DNA of 64,000 nucleotides from assembly GCF_002936955.1 (NCBI RefSeq), contig NZ_MPZM01000013.1, positions 25,233 to 89,232 of the forward strand, in the 5' to 3' direction. Source of the DNA: Oceanisphaera arctica. Lineage in GTDB: Bacteria; Pseudomonadota; Gammaproteobacteria; Enterobacterales; Aeromonadaceae. Numbering within the stretch: position 1 is the stretch's first letter; each line of letters opens with the position of its first letter. The position numbers were made by a program, and so were the translations under genes. A model generated the notes under the pieces. It saw only the letters and a list, made by a program, of their open reading frames with translations, was not told the DNA's origin and made no database searches. Positions 48,902-60,157 of the stretch are shown one piece after another.

Positions 48902-49502
48902 GCCTCGTATCCTTCTGCTGATACTGTTGTTGGTGTCATCCGTTACCCATGCTAACACCGTCCTTATTCTCGGCGACAGTCTCAGTGCCGGTTACCGTAT
49001 GAGCGCAGAGCAGGCCTGGCCACGGCTGCTGGCGGAACAATGGCGAGAGGAAGGCCGAAAGGTAGAGGTGGTGAACGCCAGCGTCAGCGGTGATACCACT
49101 CAGGGCGGGCTGCAACGGCTGCCGCCCCTGCTCGAACGCCATCAACCCTGCCTGGTGGTGCTGGAGCTGGGCGGTAACGACGGCCTGCGCGGCCTGCCGC
49201 CGCCGCTTATCGAGCGTAACCTGAAGGCGTTGATCCAACTGGCGGACAAGGCCGGTGCCAGGGTGGTGCTGACCGATATCCGGCTGCCGCCCAATTACGG
49301 TCGCCGTTACCTGCAGCAGTTTGAGCCCATCTTCAGCAACCTGGCCGAAGCGCATCGGCTTCCCCTGTTGCCGTTTTTTGTGTCTCCACTCATCGGTGAA
49401 AACGGCATGATGATGGACGACGGCATTCATCCCACCGCTAGCGCCCAGCCGCTTATCGCCCGCCAGGTGCACAAATTTCTCACCCCCTATCTGGAGCATT
49501 AA
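48900..49502 (+). CDS. tesA: Arylesterase / acyl-CoA thioesterase I / lysophospholipase L1
   Basis: 200 residues from the ATG at 48900, with GGAGAAG upstream. The signal peptide is short and cleaved after THA, so the enzyme is periplasmic. SGNH-hydrolase blocks are visible: VLILGDSLSAGYRM (Ser), NASVSGDTTQGG (Gly), LELGGNDGLRG (Asn) and DGIHPTASAQ (Asp-His). The gene overlaps divergent ybbA at its start (2 bases) and convergent glycosylase gene at its end (4 bases). Confidence 0.95.
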   Translation: MPRILLLILLLVSSVTHANTVLILGDSLSAGYRMSAEQAWPRLLAEQWREEGRKVEVVNASVSGDTTQGGLQRLPPLLERHQPCLVVLELGGNDGLRGLPPPLIERNLKALIQLADKAGARVVLTDIRLPPNYGRRYLQQFEPIFSNLAEAHRLPLLPFFVSPLIGENGMMMDDGIHPTASAQPLIARQVHKFLTPYLEH

Positions 49503-50170
49503 CCGATAGAGCAGGCGACGGTCTTGCTGATTTGGCTGAAGCTGAGCCCGCTTTGCCGTCGCCACTCGTTAAAGGCCGCCTGAGCCTCGGCCATTCCTTT
49601 TTTGCTGCCGAGGCCGGCGCTGATCACCTGATGATGGCGTAGATAGGCGCTGACATCACCGGTAAAGACGAAGGTATCCACTCCCAGCCGACGTAAGCCG
49701 TAGGCGGCGATATTTCCGCCCAGCAACTGGCCCTGCCCCTTGATCTGCTGCCAGAGCCCGATGATATCGTCTTGCGGCCACTGAGCCACGAAGGCGCCGA
49801 AACCGCCATGTTCCCGGCCCAGTTCCAGCACCATACGGGCATTGACCGGCACCGCCGCAATTTTTCTGGCGTGGCGCACTATGCCCGCATCGTTGTTAAG
49901 CCGCTCCAGATGCTGCTCGTCCAGCAACAGCATTTTCTCCGGTGCAAAGCCGAAGAAAGCCCGCTCGAATTCCGGCCATTTATTACGGATCACCTGCCAG
50001 ACGAAACCGGACTGAAACAGACTCATGGTGAAGGAAGACAGCCAGCGATCATCGGAAATCGCCGCCAGTTCGGCGGGGGTACACAAGGGCGTGGCAATAC
50101 GCTGCCTCAACGCCGCTTCTCCGCCGTGACGGGCGCAGGCACGCTGAAAGATATGGTCGAAATGCTCCAC
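49499..50170 (-). CDS. DNA-3-methyladenine glycosylase I-like protein
   Basis: 223 residues from a GTG at 50170; upstream in-frame starts lie in the tRNA terminator and are rejected. SLFQSGFVWQVIRNKWPEFE, LNNDAGIVRHARKIAAVPVN and GFGAFVAQWP are typical of the Tag-like HhH-GPD family branch common in Pseudomonas and alphaproteobacteria. Such enzymes excise alkylated adenine. The zinc-binding residues of E. coli Tag are not obvious, so substrate range is uncertain. It is tail-to-tail with tesA. Confidence 0.75.
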   Translation of the reverse strand: MEHFDHIFQRACARHGGEAALRQRIATPLCTPAELAAISDDRWLSSFTMSLFQSGFVWQVIRNKWPEFERAFFGFAPEKMLLLDEQHLERLNNDAGIVRHARKIAAVPVNARMVLELGREHGGFGAFVAQWPQDDIIGLWQQIKGQGQLLGGNIAAYGLRRLGVDTFVFTGDVSAYLRHHQVISAGLGSKKGMAEAQAAFNEWRRQSGLSFSQISKTVACSIG

Positions 50171-50254
50171 AAAGTCAGTCTCGTTTGGATTTTGTTTATT
50201 GTGCGTGGGGATCACACAAAAGGCCAGAGACTGAAAGTCGGGACTTGAAAAACA

Positions 50255-50286
50255 GAAAAGCCGCTGCATTTCTGCAGCGGCTTTTC
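50255..50286 (-). terminator. Rho-independent terminator of the tRNA-Ala array
   Basis: The stem GAAAAGCCGCTGCA / TGCAGCGGCTTTTC has a four-base loop and is followed on the minus strand by CTGTTTTTC. It lies 19 bases after the last tRNA. Confidence 0.9.
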
Positions 50287-50304
50287 TTGATTCCACAAAA
50301 TAAG

Positions 50305-50380
<76 letters not shown>

Positions 50381-50400
50381 GAATTCGGGTCAGATTGTTT

Positions 50401-50476
<76 letters not shown>

Positions 50477-50512
50477 AAAACAATGCTGTTTTACTGGTGT
50501 TCTTCTGCCATT

Positions 50513-50588
<76 letters not shown>

Positions 50589-50624
50589 ATTTGGCAGATA
50601 TTTCTTTTTTCACAATTCGATAAG

Positions 50625-50700
<76 letters not shown>

Positions 50701-50742
50701 GCTTATCGCTCTTCCCGGCACATGTCCGTTCAGACGAGGCGC

Positions 50743-50771
50743 ATGATAGGCAGGGGGCCTTTTTGTGTCAA
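50743..50771 (-). promoter_or_regulatory. Strong stable-RNA promoter of the tRNA-Ala array
   Basis: On the minus strand a perfect TTGACA (50766-50771), a 17-base spacer and TATCAT (50743-50748) are followed by GCGCCTCG, a G+C-rich discriminator typical of growth-rate-controlled rRNA/tRNA promoters. An A-rich stretch lies upstream. Confidence 0.85.
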
Positions 50772-50882
50772 CCAGAAAATAAAAAAAACCACCCAACCAG
50801 TCATTTTTCGACCTACCTGATGAGATTGCCGCCAACACAAGGCGTAAGCCTGTCTTGGTTACAAATCAGCTATCGAGATAAA

Positions 50883-51137
50883 GAGGCAACAGGGTTGCCT
50901 CCTCCGACACGGTCCATGTAACGCTCAGCAAATGCCATCCCTGGCATTTGACGGTCGAATGAGGCAATCCCCGCTGCCTCTTCTTGACGCCCGAGTTAGC
51001 TGTTGGCATCACAAGCAGGCGACGCCGGAGCTTCAAGGAGGACAAAGGGATCTGCTCAGCCGACCATCCGCGCCACGGATGGCGCGGTTGAGCCTACAGG
51101 GATGTATTCACGGCGAGTCGGCGGAGCGGGCTCTTTG
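50883..51137 (+). repeat. Bipartite nested-hairpin intergenic element, copy 2
   Basis: Hairpin A (50883-50980): outer GAGGCA/TGCCTC, inner GGTTGCCTC/GAGGCAATC, apex AAATGCCA-TCCC-TGGCATTT. Hairpin B (51043-51137): CAAAGGG with CTCTTTG, GCTC-GCCGAC with GTCGGC-GAGC, apex CCGCGCCA/TGGCGCGG. The linker CTTCAAGGAGGA is shared with copy 1. It lies between the tRNA-Ala promoter and the gltX terminator, and the rest of the 50.77-51.31 kb gap holds no gene. Confidence 0.85.
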
Positions 51138-51240
51138 TCCGATGTGCGAAGATTGAGCTAAAAATAAATCTGTTCTTCTACTTTAAATTTGTGACCAAGA
51201 GACAGGCCGTGAACCGGCATTTAATCGGAATGCAGCAATA

Positions 51241-51273
51241 AAAAACGGCGCTATCTCGGACAGCGCCGTTTTT
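51241..51273 (-). terminator. Rho-independent terminator of gltX
   Basis: The stem AAAAACGGCGCT / AGCGCCGTTTTT has a nine-base loop; T-rich sequence follows on the minus strand. Confidence 0.9.
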
Positions 51274-51307
51274 CTTCCAGCTTAACGCTTACCGCTTACC
51301 GCCGGTT

Positions 51308-52720
51308 TTAACCCTGAGCACGCTCGGCGATAAAGCCCAATGCCATGTCGATGCGGGCCAGCGTCTGCTCTTGGGTCAGCAGGGCAATCACGCCGTCGAT
51401 GGCCGGTGACTGGCCGGCACCGGTCACCGCCACTCGCAGCGGCATACCGACCTTGCCCATGCCCAGTTCAAGCTCGGCGGCGGCGGCGTTAATGGCCTCG
51501 TGAATCGCCGGCGCCTGCCAGTCAGCCAGCTCCGCCAGCTTGGCACGAATCAGCGCCAGCGGCTCGGCTGCCACCGGACGCAGATGCTTCTTGGCCGCAC
51601 CCGCCTCGAACTCGGCGAAGTCTTCGAACAGATAACGGCTCTGGGCCGCCAGCTCTTTCAGGGTGTTGCAGCGCTCGGCAAACAGCGTCACCACATCACT
51701 CAGGGACGGGCCCTTGCTGGTGTCAATGCCCTGTTCCTGCATGTGCCACTGCAGATGCTCGGCCACTTCTTCGGCAGGCAGGGTCTTGATGTAGTGCTGG
51801 TTCAGCCACAACAGCTTGTCGGTATTGAAGGCAGAAGCGGACTTGCCGATAGCGTCGAGCGAGAAGAGTTCGATCATCTCTTCCAGCGAGAAGATTTCCT
51901 GATCGCCGTTGGACCAGCCCAGACGTACCAGATAGTTGAGCAGCGCCTGAGGCAGGTAGCCGTCGTCCCGGTACTGCATCACGCTGACCGCACCGTGGCG
52001 CTTGGACAGCTTGGCACCGTCGTCCCCCAGTATCATCGATACATGGGCAAATTCCGGCACCGGGGCGCCGAGAGCCTGATAGATGTTGATCTGGCGCGGG
52101 GTGTTGTTGATATGGTCTTCGCCGCGTACCACATGGGTGATTTCCATGTCCCAGTCGTCCACCACCACACAGAAGTTATAGGTGGGGGCGCCATCGGTAC
52201 GGCGGATGATGAGATCATCCAGCTGATCGTTACCGGTTTCGATGCAGCCACGCACGTGATCGTCGAATACCACAGTGCCTTCGGTCGGGTTCTTGAAACG
52301 AATAACGCTGGGCGCATCGGCGGCGTGCTCATGAGCGCCGTGACGGCAGGTACCGTCGTAACGGGGCTTTTCACCGTCGGCCATCTGTTGCTCGCGCAAC
52401 GCATCGAGTCGCTCGCGGGAACAGTAGCATTTATAGGCTTTGCCTTCGGCCAGCAGCTGATCGATAAGCGCGTTATAACGGTCAAAACGCTGAGTCTGAT
52501 AATAGGGACCCTCGTTCCAGTTCAGCCCCAGCCAGTTCATGCCTTCGAGGATGGCGTCGATCGCCTCCTGTGTGGAACGTTCCAGATCGGTATCTTCGAT
52601 ACGCAGCACGAATTCACCCTGTTGATGACGGGCATAGAGCCAAGAATACAGGGCCGTACGGGCACCACCTACGTGGAGAAAGCCGGTGGGGCTGGGAGCA
52701 AACCGCGTTTTAACTGTCAT
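51308..52720 (-). CDS. gltX: Glutamyl-tRNA synthetase
   Basis: 470 residues from the ATG at 52720. Class I signatures: [20 protein letters not shown] (HIGH-like) and [11 protein letters not shown] (KMSKS-like). Zinc-type cysteines CYCSRERL and GTCRHG are present as in E. coli GltX. It charges tRNA-Glu. It is monocistronic and close to the tRNA-Ala array, a frequent association in gammaproteobacteria. Confidence 0.98.
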   Translation of the reverse strand: MTVKTRFAPSPTGFLHVGGARTALYSWLYARHQQGEFVLRIEDTDLERSTQEAIDAILEGMNWLGLNWNEGPYYQTQRFDRYNALIDQLLAEGKAYKCYCSRERLDALREQQMADGEKPRYDGTCRHGAHEHAADAPSVIRFKNPTEGTVVFDDHVRGCIETGNDQLDDLIIRRTDGAPTYNFCVVVDDWDMEITHVVRGEDHINNTPRQINIYQALGAPVPEFAHVSMILGDDGAKLSKRHGAVSVMQYRDDGYLPQALLNYLVRLGWSNGDQEIFSLEEMIELFSLDAIGKSASAFNTDKLLWLNQHYIKTLPAEEVAEHLQWHMQEQGIDTSKGPSLSDVVTLFAERCNTLKELAAQSRYLFEDFAEFEAGAAKKHLRPVAAEPLALIRAKLAELADWQAPAIHEAINAAAAELELGMGKVGMPLRVAVTGAGQSPAIDGVIALLTQEQTLARIDMALGFIAERAQG

Positions 52721-52950
52721 TCTTTCTGCCTTAGCTGGTAAATAAAGCCCAAATGAGCCTTGGTTAAACAAAGTGGCGACTATTTTAGCACCCGCCTGTA
52801 ACGGGTTAAACGCTTTGTCATCGAGTTGGTCATTGTCACTGCCAACATGTCACTGTCAACAAACGCGATCAACCGCTTCAAAAGGAGCTGCCCGACCGCT
52901 TGTCGACCGCGCGGCCCGCAGATACACTGGTGGTCACGAGGTGCCTATTC

Positions 52951-53499
52951 ATGACCAGAAGACAATCAGCAATGAAACGGAACAAGCCGGATTCTTTCGG
53001 CACCAAACTAAATCAACTGACTCTGCCTGCCAGGCAGAGTCTGGGTCAGGGGCTGGGCTGCTGGCAACAGCTGCCCCGCATACACAAGGTCGGGTTACTG
53101 GTTCTGTTGCCCGCCTGGTTGCTGTTGCTGATCTGGCAACCGGCACCATCGCCTATCGCGACACCGGTCACCGGCAGCCTGAGCCTGCCGCTCTCTTCGG
53201 CCGAAAAACGGGAAATTCCGGTGCCCGATGGCGGCAAGCGACTCGATCACACCCTGGCCCAGGGCGAAACCCTGGCCGCCCTGTTCCGCCAGTGGCAGCT
53301 GCCGGGCCATGATCTCATTGCCCTGGTGCGGGCCGAGCCGTCCTATAAACCGCTCAGCAATCTGCGCGCCGGTCAGGATCTGACTCTGGTGCTCAACGGT
53401 GATGGTCAGCTGCATTATCTGGAAGTCAGAGACAAGGGCCTGCTGCTGAACGCCTTTCGCCGCATGGGCCAGGAATTCAGCATGCTGACAACGCAGTAA
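52951..53499 (+). CDS. OapA/YtfB-family envelope protein (LysM-like)
   Basis: 183 residues from the ATG at 52951, where GAGGTG lies upstream; 52972 is possible. An N-terminal block LPRIHKVGLLVLLPAWLLLL is an OapA_N-type signal anchor, followed by a periplasmic linker and a C-terminal OapA domain (LAQGETLAALFRQWQLPGHD, KPLSNLRAGQDLTLVLNGDG) related to glycan-binding LysM. E. coli YtfB is linked to cell division and Haemophilus OapA to surface opacity. Here it is a single gene. Confidence 0.82.
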   Translation: MTRRQSAMKRNKPDSFGTKLNQLTLPARQSLGQGLGCWQQLPRIHKVGLLVLLPAWLLLLIWQPAPSPIATPVTGSLSLPLSSAEKREIPVPDGGKRLDHTLAQGETLAALFRQWQLPGHDLIALVRAEPSYKPLSNLRAGQDLTLVLNGDGQLHYLEVRDKGLLLNAFRRMGQEFSMLTTQ

Positions 53500-53616
53500 T
53501 TAGGGATTAGGGATTAGGGATTAGGGAATAGGGAATAGGGAATAGGGAATAGGGAATAGGGAATAGAGAACAGGAGTCGGGTTCTGTTCTCCAGTCCCTA
53601 ATCTCCATTCCCTACT
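53500..53616. repeat. Heptamer-repeat hairpin (TTAGGGA array) between the OapA-like gene and ligA
   Basis: Four TTAGGGA units (53500-53527) run into five ATAGGGA units and degenerate ones. Near the centre GAGAACAG pairs with CTGTTCTC, and a shorter complementary arm follows (TCCCTAA, CATTCCCTA). It begins one base after the stop codon. The heptamer is the complement of the unit at 3851. Confidence 0.88.
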
Positions 53617-53624
53617 CACCGGTC

Positions 53625-55739
<2,115 letters not shown>

Positions 55740-56756
55740 TTATTGGGCCTGACTGTCGTAGTCTCTAAGCTGCTCTCGGCAATGAGCCAGATAATCGGGA
55801 CTGAGTGGGCTACGCTGGCCATCCAGCAGCAGGGCATCCAGATCTTCGGCCATGTTTTCGGCCGTTTGCACCATCAGGTTGAAATGATTCTTGGCCATAC
55901 CAGGTGCCGGCAGCTGCATGAACATCGATACCCCGGGGGTGCTGAATTGTGCCATGGCGTTGGGATTGAAGGTGCCGGGCTTGACCATGTTGATCAGGCT
56001 GAACAGCGCCTCACCCTGAGGGGTCGGAGTCTGGTGGCGATGAAAAATGTCCATGTCACCGAAACAGAAGCCGGCGTCGGTCAGGGCCCGGGCCAATTCG
56101 CCGCCGGCCAGCTGCTGATTGGGCCGCGCCACCAGGTTGATGACATAAACGTCCTGCCAGGTTTTCGGAACTTCCCGCCGTGGGGCGGCCGGTGCGGGTA
56201 CAGACTCAGGCTCGGCATGATGGACAGGTTCGGAAGCAAGCTCGGGCTCTGGCTCGGGAGCATACTGCGGCTCGACGATGGCAGCCTTGGGTGCCGGGGC
56301 TGCCGGCTCGTCGAACAGGGGGTCAATCTCACCCTGGCGATACTGGCGCTCGCGTTGCTGTAATTCGGTTTCAGCAACGGCCGGCCTGTCTGCAGAAAAA
56401 GGTTTGGCCGCAGAAACAGGCTTGGCAGGCGAAGGTATCGCCGGCGTCAGCCCGATGCCGGGTTCGTCTTCATCGTCGTCGTTGATCGCAGAAAAATGCG
56501 GAGATGTTTGCCAGTCATTCTCGTCATCGTGCTGACGGCGCAAGGTCTCGGCCTTGCGCGCACCGAGCACCCGCACCTTGCCGATGCCATCACGATCAAA
56601 GTCATCGCCGCCGGCCGGTCCATTCGCGACTTTGCCTATCGGTTTTTCACGCATCGGTTTCTGGCGTCCTTTCTGGCTGGTCCACAGCCCGTGGATCAGC
56701 AAGGCGGCAATGGCCACCGCACCCAGAATGATCAAGATAATTCGCAAATCCTGCAT
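55740..56756 (-). CDS. zipA: Cell division protein ZipA
   Basis: 338 residues from the ATG at 56756. An N-terminal membrane helix (MQDLRIILIILGAVAIAALL) is followed by a long Pro/Glu/Ala-rich linker (about 60-205) and the C-terminal FtsZ-binding domain (VYVINLVARPNQQLAGGEL, FGDMDIFHRH, GVSMFMQLPAPG). It tethers FtsZ to the inner membrane. zipA-ligA is a conserved gammaproteobacterial pair. Confidence 0.95.
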   Translation of the reverse strand: MQDLRIILIILGAVAIAALLIHGLWTSQKGRQKPMREKPIGKVANGPAGGDDFDRDGIGKVRVLGARKAETLRRQHDDENDWQTSPHFSAINDDDEDEPGIGLTPAIPSPAKPVSAAKPFSADRPAVAETELQQRERQYRQGEIDPLFDEPAAPAPKAAIVEPQYAPEPEPELASEPVHHAEPESVPAPAAPRREVPKTWQDVYVINLVARPNQQLAGGELARALTDAGFCFGDMDIFHRHQTPTPQGEALFSLINMVKPGTFNPNAMAQFSTPGVSMFMQLPAPGMAKNHFNLMVQTAENMAEDLDALLLDGQRSPLSPDYLAHCREQLRDYDSQAQ

Positions 56757-57110
56757 TATCGTTTCTCTAAAGTTTTTGCCTGTATTCAGCCATATTGCCG
56801 ACGCAAGCGGTAATCTGATGACTCGAGCCGGAATGTAATCAAAGACAACGACAAGGGTATGTTTACCATACGGGTTTGACAAGAGTCATCTCGGTGAGTA
56901 ATAGATAAAAACACTCATTTTGCACCACTTTATCTGTCAGGGGAGCGATACTGGCGGCTGACTGGATGCCAGGCGCCGGATACAGGCAAGATTCGTCCTC
57001 TCTGTCGCTTGTCCGGCGCTACGACAGACTGCTTCGCGACGACTTCCACACCCCGGGCTTGGCAGCCCGCCCATGGCTCTCTAATATATGTTTTTTTCAA
57101 AGGAGCCTTC
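56757..57110. other. Divergent control region between zipA and cysZ
   Basis: About 350 bases without a supported gene. It must hold both promoters; an A+T-rich stretch lies at 56880-56935. No convincing regulator site was recognised. Confidence 0.4.
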
Positions 57111-57872
57111 ATGTCAGCCACTTACCATACGGCCAGCGGTCCACAATATCTGCTCAGGGGGTTGTCTCTGATCCGGGAGCCGGATTTACGCCTTTTTGTA
57201 TTGATTCCACTGACGATCAACCTGCTGCTGTTCGGCGGCGCCTTTTACTGGCTTTATTTACAACTGGGGGAGCTTTTTTCCTGGTTTGAGGGCGTGATGC
57301 CAGACTATCTGCAGTGGATGAGCTACCTGCTCTGGCCCTTGGCCATCGTCACCATCGCCGTGGTGTTTTCGCTGATGTTCACCAGTTTTGCCAATCTGCT
57401 GGCCGCCCCCTTCAACGGCCTGCTGGCCGAACGGGTAGAACAGAAACTGACCGGCAAGAAACTGCCCGACAGTAGCTGGGCCGCCCTGGTCCGGGACACC
57501 CCCCGCATGCTGGGCCGGGAAGTGCGCAAGATGACCTATTATGTGCCCCGCGCCATCGGTTGCCTGCTGCTGTTTCTGGTGCCGGTCTTCGGGCAAACCC
57601 TGGCGCCACTGATCTGGTTTGCGTTCAGCGCCTGGATGATGGCCATTCAGTACTGCGACTACCCGTTCGATAATCACAAAATAGACTTCGATCTGATGCG
57701 GCGCTCACTGGCGGAAAAAAGACGGCTCAGCTGGGGCTTTGGTGCCAGCGTCGCACTCTGTTCCGGCTTGCCGTTGATTAACCTGCTGATCATGCCGGTG
57801 GCGATTTGCGGCGCCACCGCCCTGTGGGTAGATCATTACACCCAGCTGCGTACCGGCCCGGTGTCGAGATGA
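57111..57872 (+). CDS. cysZ: Sulfate transporter CysZ
   Basis: 253 residues from the ATG at 57111, with AAGGAG upstream. Hydrophobic segments (LFVLIPLTINLLLFGGAFYW, LLWPLAIVTIAVVFSLMFTS, GCLLLFLVPVFG, LPLINLLIMPVAICGATALW) and the conserved FANLLAAPFNGLLAERVE and YCDYPFDNHKIDF match CysZ. It mediates sulfate uptake for cysteine synthesis, serving cysK 2.5 kb away. Its 3' end overlaps mepK by 37 bases, tail to tail. Confidence 0.95.
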   Translation: MSATYHTASGPQYLLRGLSLIREPDLRLFVLIPLTINLLLFGGAFYWLYLQLGELFSWFEGVMPDYLQWMSYLLWPLAIVTIAVVFSLMFTSFANLLAAPFNGLLAERVEQKLTGKKLPDSSWAALVRDTPRMLGREVRKMTYYVPRAIGCLLLFLVPVFGQTLAPLIWFAFSAWMMAIQYCDYPFDNHKIDFDLMRRSLAEKRRLSWGFGASVALCSGLPLINLLIMPVAICGATALWVDHYTQLRTGPVSR

Positions 57873-58384
57873 ACAAAATCTGACTTGGGATAATAGCCGA
57901 CTCCCCCCACCTTGAGCTGCAAGGCGGCCTTGCGAACTTCGGCCAGCGGGACACCGGGCAGGCGCAGATCGATGGCTTGCCCCTTCATGTGGAAACTCTT
58001 CTTGGCCACGCCACTGCTGTTGTTGCGCAGCATGGCATTGGTCTTGGGTGAACGATAGCCGGAGATAATCTGTATCTCTCCGGCTTTCCCCAGGCGATGC
58101 TGCAACAGAAACAGCTGATCGAACAGCTTGGGATCGATGTCATGTACCTCGTTACGACGAAAATCGCGCATCACGCGGTTAAAGGTGCTGAGCCCTTCCT
58201 TGAGATAATGGCCTTCTTCCCAGAAGCTGGCAGTGACTTTTTCACCGGTGTGGAGATTGTGCAGGCTCAACTTGCGCACCGGAGCGGACAGACTGGCCTG
58301 TGCCGGCAGCGACACCAACGACGCCACGCCCAGGCCACCCATTCCCATTAAAAAACGTCGACGATCCACTCCGCGTTTCAGCAT
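57836..58384 (-). CDS. mepK: Murein endopeptidase MepK (YcbK, M15A-like)
   Basis: 182 residues from the ATG at 58384. A twin-arginine signal (DRRRFLMGMGGLGVASLVSL) precedes a DUF882/M15-type domain with zinc motif SFHMKGQAIDLRL and final FVHLDTGP. QIISGYRSPKTNAML and GVGYYPKSDFVH match E. coli MepK, which cleaves mDAP-mDAP (3-3) crosslinks. It lies just downstream of ldtD, which makes such links, as in E. coli. The 3' end overlaps cysZ. Confidence 0.92.
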   Translation of the reverse strand: MLKRGVDRRRFLMGMGGLGVASLVSLPAQASLSAPVRKLSLHNLHTGEKVTASFWEEGHYLKEGLSTFNRVMRDFRRNEVHDIDPKLFDQLFLLQHRLGKAGEIQIISGYRSPKTNAMLRNNSSGVAKKSFHMKGQAIDLRLPGVPLAEVRKAALQLKVGGVGYYPKSDFVHLDTGPVRSWV

Positions 58385-58613
58385 ATTTTCTCTTTCAAAC
58401 ATTATTCAAACTCATTTTTAAATACAAAAAGGGTGCATCAGCCAGGCCGAGGCCCGGTTGATAAGACACAGCACTAAACTAAAAGGGAAGAGCTGAACAG
58501 AAGGCTACTATCGCCCGTCACAGGCATTGCCTTTCGGTTATCTGATGTCACCGCATAAAAAGCGAGCGGGAATTATCCTATAAAAGATTAAATAATCAAC
58601 AACCATTGGTTAT

Positions 58614-58637
58614 AAGGCCGCCGTAAGCGACGGCCTT
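58614..58637 (-). terminator. Hairpin after ldtD
   Basis: AAGGCCG and CGGCCTT form a seven-base stem around a 10-base partly paired loop, just after the stop codon. The T-tract is weak. Confidence 0.5.
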
Positions 58638-58648
58638 AAGAGTAGAGG

Positions 58649-60157
58649 TTAGCCGGCAGTGAAGGGATTGTGCAAGATTCGATCGAAATCATAGATGTCG
58701 TTGCGAAAGCGGGGCAAACCGTCGGGCCCCAGCCAGCCCGGCCAGTACACCATGAACACCGGCAAGGGCTGAGCTACCCGTAACCAGCGGGTTTTTGGGC
58801 TGGCTTTCAAGGCCGCCAGCCGCTCCGGGCTCAGCTTATCGCTCAACAACCAGCTGGCCAGCTGTTCGGCGCCTTCTACCCGTACACAACCGGAGCTGAG
58901 TGCCCGGCTGTCGCGAGAAAAGAGGCTGCGGCCCGGGGTGTCATGCAGATAGATGGCATCATCGTTGGGCATATGAAATTTATAGGAACCGAGGGCATTA
59001 CGAGCTCCGGGTCTTTGTCGTAACCGATAGGGAAAGCCGCCCCCGTTATAGAGTCGAGCCTGCCACTCGGCTCTGGATACCGGGCCGGCGCTATCGAGCA
59101 CATCGAAACCTTCCCGTGCGATATAACCGGGATCCCGGTACAGCTTGGGCACTATGTCCCTCTCGATAATAGAGCGCGGTACATTCCAGGGCGGATTGAT
59201 CACCACATTGGTGATATTGCTGGTCATGATCGGGGTTTTACGCTCGTCTTTACCGACGATAACGTCACTTTCCAGCACTATCACCTGATCCTGATAAAGC
59301 CGCAGACGGTATTCGGGGATATTCACCAGCAGATAGGACGACGGCAGCTTGTCGCCAATCAGGGTTCGCAGCATGCTTCGCATCAGCAGCTGAGCCCGCT
59401 GAAGTGGGGCCACATCCAGCCAGGCGAAGGTCTGGGGACCGATAACCCCATCCACCTGCAGACCATGTCGCTGCTGAAAACCCCGTACGGCCTTTACCAG
59501 GGCGGCATCATACCCTTGGGGATCATGAAAGGCGTCAGCGAGTGCATCGGTTGTATCGTCTACGCCCGAGAGTGAGGACGCGCCAGCCACCGGTATGTCG
59601 CCCAGCAAGCCTAGCCGTTCCCGAACTCGAGCTATCACCTCGCCCCGATCTCCGGGCCGCAAGATACCGGTACGCAGTACAGGCCAGGGCTGAACATTCA
59701 GCGCCAGCAGACGGGCCAGCTGTTGCTGCAACTGGTCATGATCGGCATAACCCGGCGCCAGCCCTTGCACCAGAACATGGCGCTGCTGCTGCTCCGCCGC
59801 CAACTGCAATTCGATCTTGTCCTGCTCCCGAAACGAAAGAGAGGCGCCTGTGGTACGCAGATACTGGCGGTCAACGAAAGATAACGAAGCCCAGTATCGC
59901 CAGAATGCCTGCATGCCGAGCAGTAGTCGATCGTCAGCCTCATCGGAGGCGGTATCGACCGACACCGCCTGTTGCCACCACAGGGTCAGCTTGGGATGTA
60001 CATCGGCCAGCGCCAGTTCCAGCCCCTGCTGATGCAACTGCAGTCGAGCTTCGGGCTCGTCCTGCCAGGAGGAAGCGGCCGCGCTGCTCATGCCGACGCA
60101 TAGCAACAGCCACAGCCCGAACATCACACGATACCCTGAAATCTCACCGCTCATCAT
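58649..60157 (-). CDS. ldtD: L,D-transpeptidase LdtD (YcbB)
   Basis: 502 residues from the ATG at 60157, giving a clean signal peptide (YRVMFGLWLLLCVGMSSAAA). A start at 60244 with AGAGAG upstream would add 29 residues and cannot be excluded. The scaffold region is followed by a peptidoglycan-binding domain (VKAVRGFQQRHGLQVDGVIG) and a YkuD catalytic domain with VINPPWNVP and the catalytic Cys in LSSGCVRVEG. It forms 3-3 crosslinks in the periplasm, with mepK downstream as its opposing hydrolase. Confidence 0.93.
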   Translation of the reverse strand: MMSGEISGYRVMFGLWLLLCVGMSSAAASSWQDEPEARLQLHQQGLELALADVHPKLTLWWQQAVSVDTASDEADDRLLLGMQAFWRYWASLSFVDRQYLRTTGASLSFREQDKIELQLAAEQQQRHVLVQGLAPGYADHDQLQQQLARLLALNVQPWPVLRTGILRPGDRGEVIARVRERLGLLGDIPVAGASSLSGVDDTTDALADAFHDPQGYDAALVKAVRGFQQRHGLQVDGVIGPQTFAWLDVAPLQRAQLLMRSMLRTLIGDKLPSSYLLVNIPEYRLRLYQDQVIVLESDVIVGKDERKTPIMTSNITNVVINPPWNVPRSIIERDIVPKLYRDPGYIAREGFDVLDSAGPVSRAEWQARLYNGGGFPYRLRQRPGARNALGSYKFHMPNDDAIYLHDTPGRSLFSRDSRALSSGCVRVEGAEQLASWLLSDKLSPERLAALKASPKTRWLRVAQPLPVFMVYWPGWLGPDGLPRFRNDIYDFDRILHNPFTAG

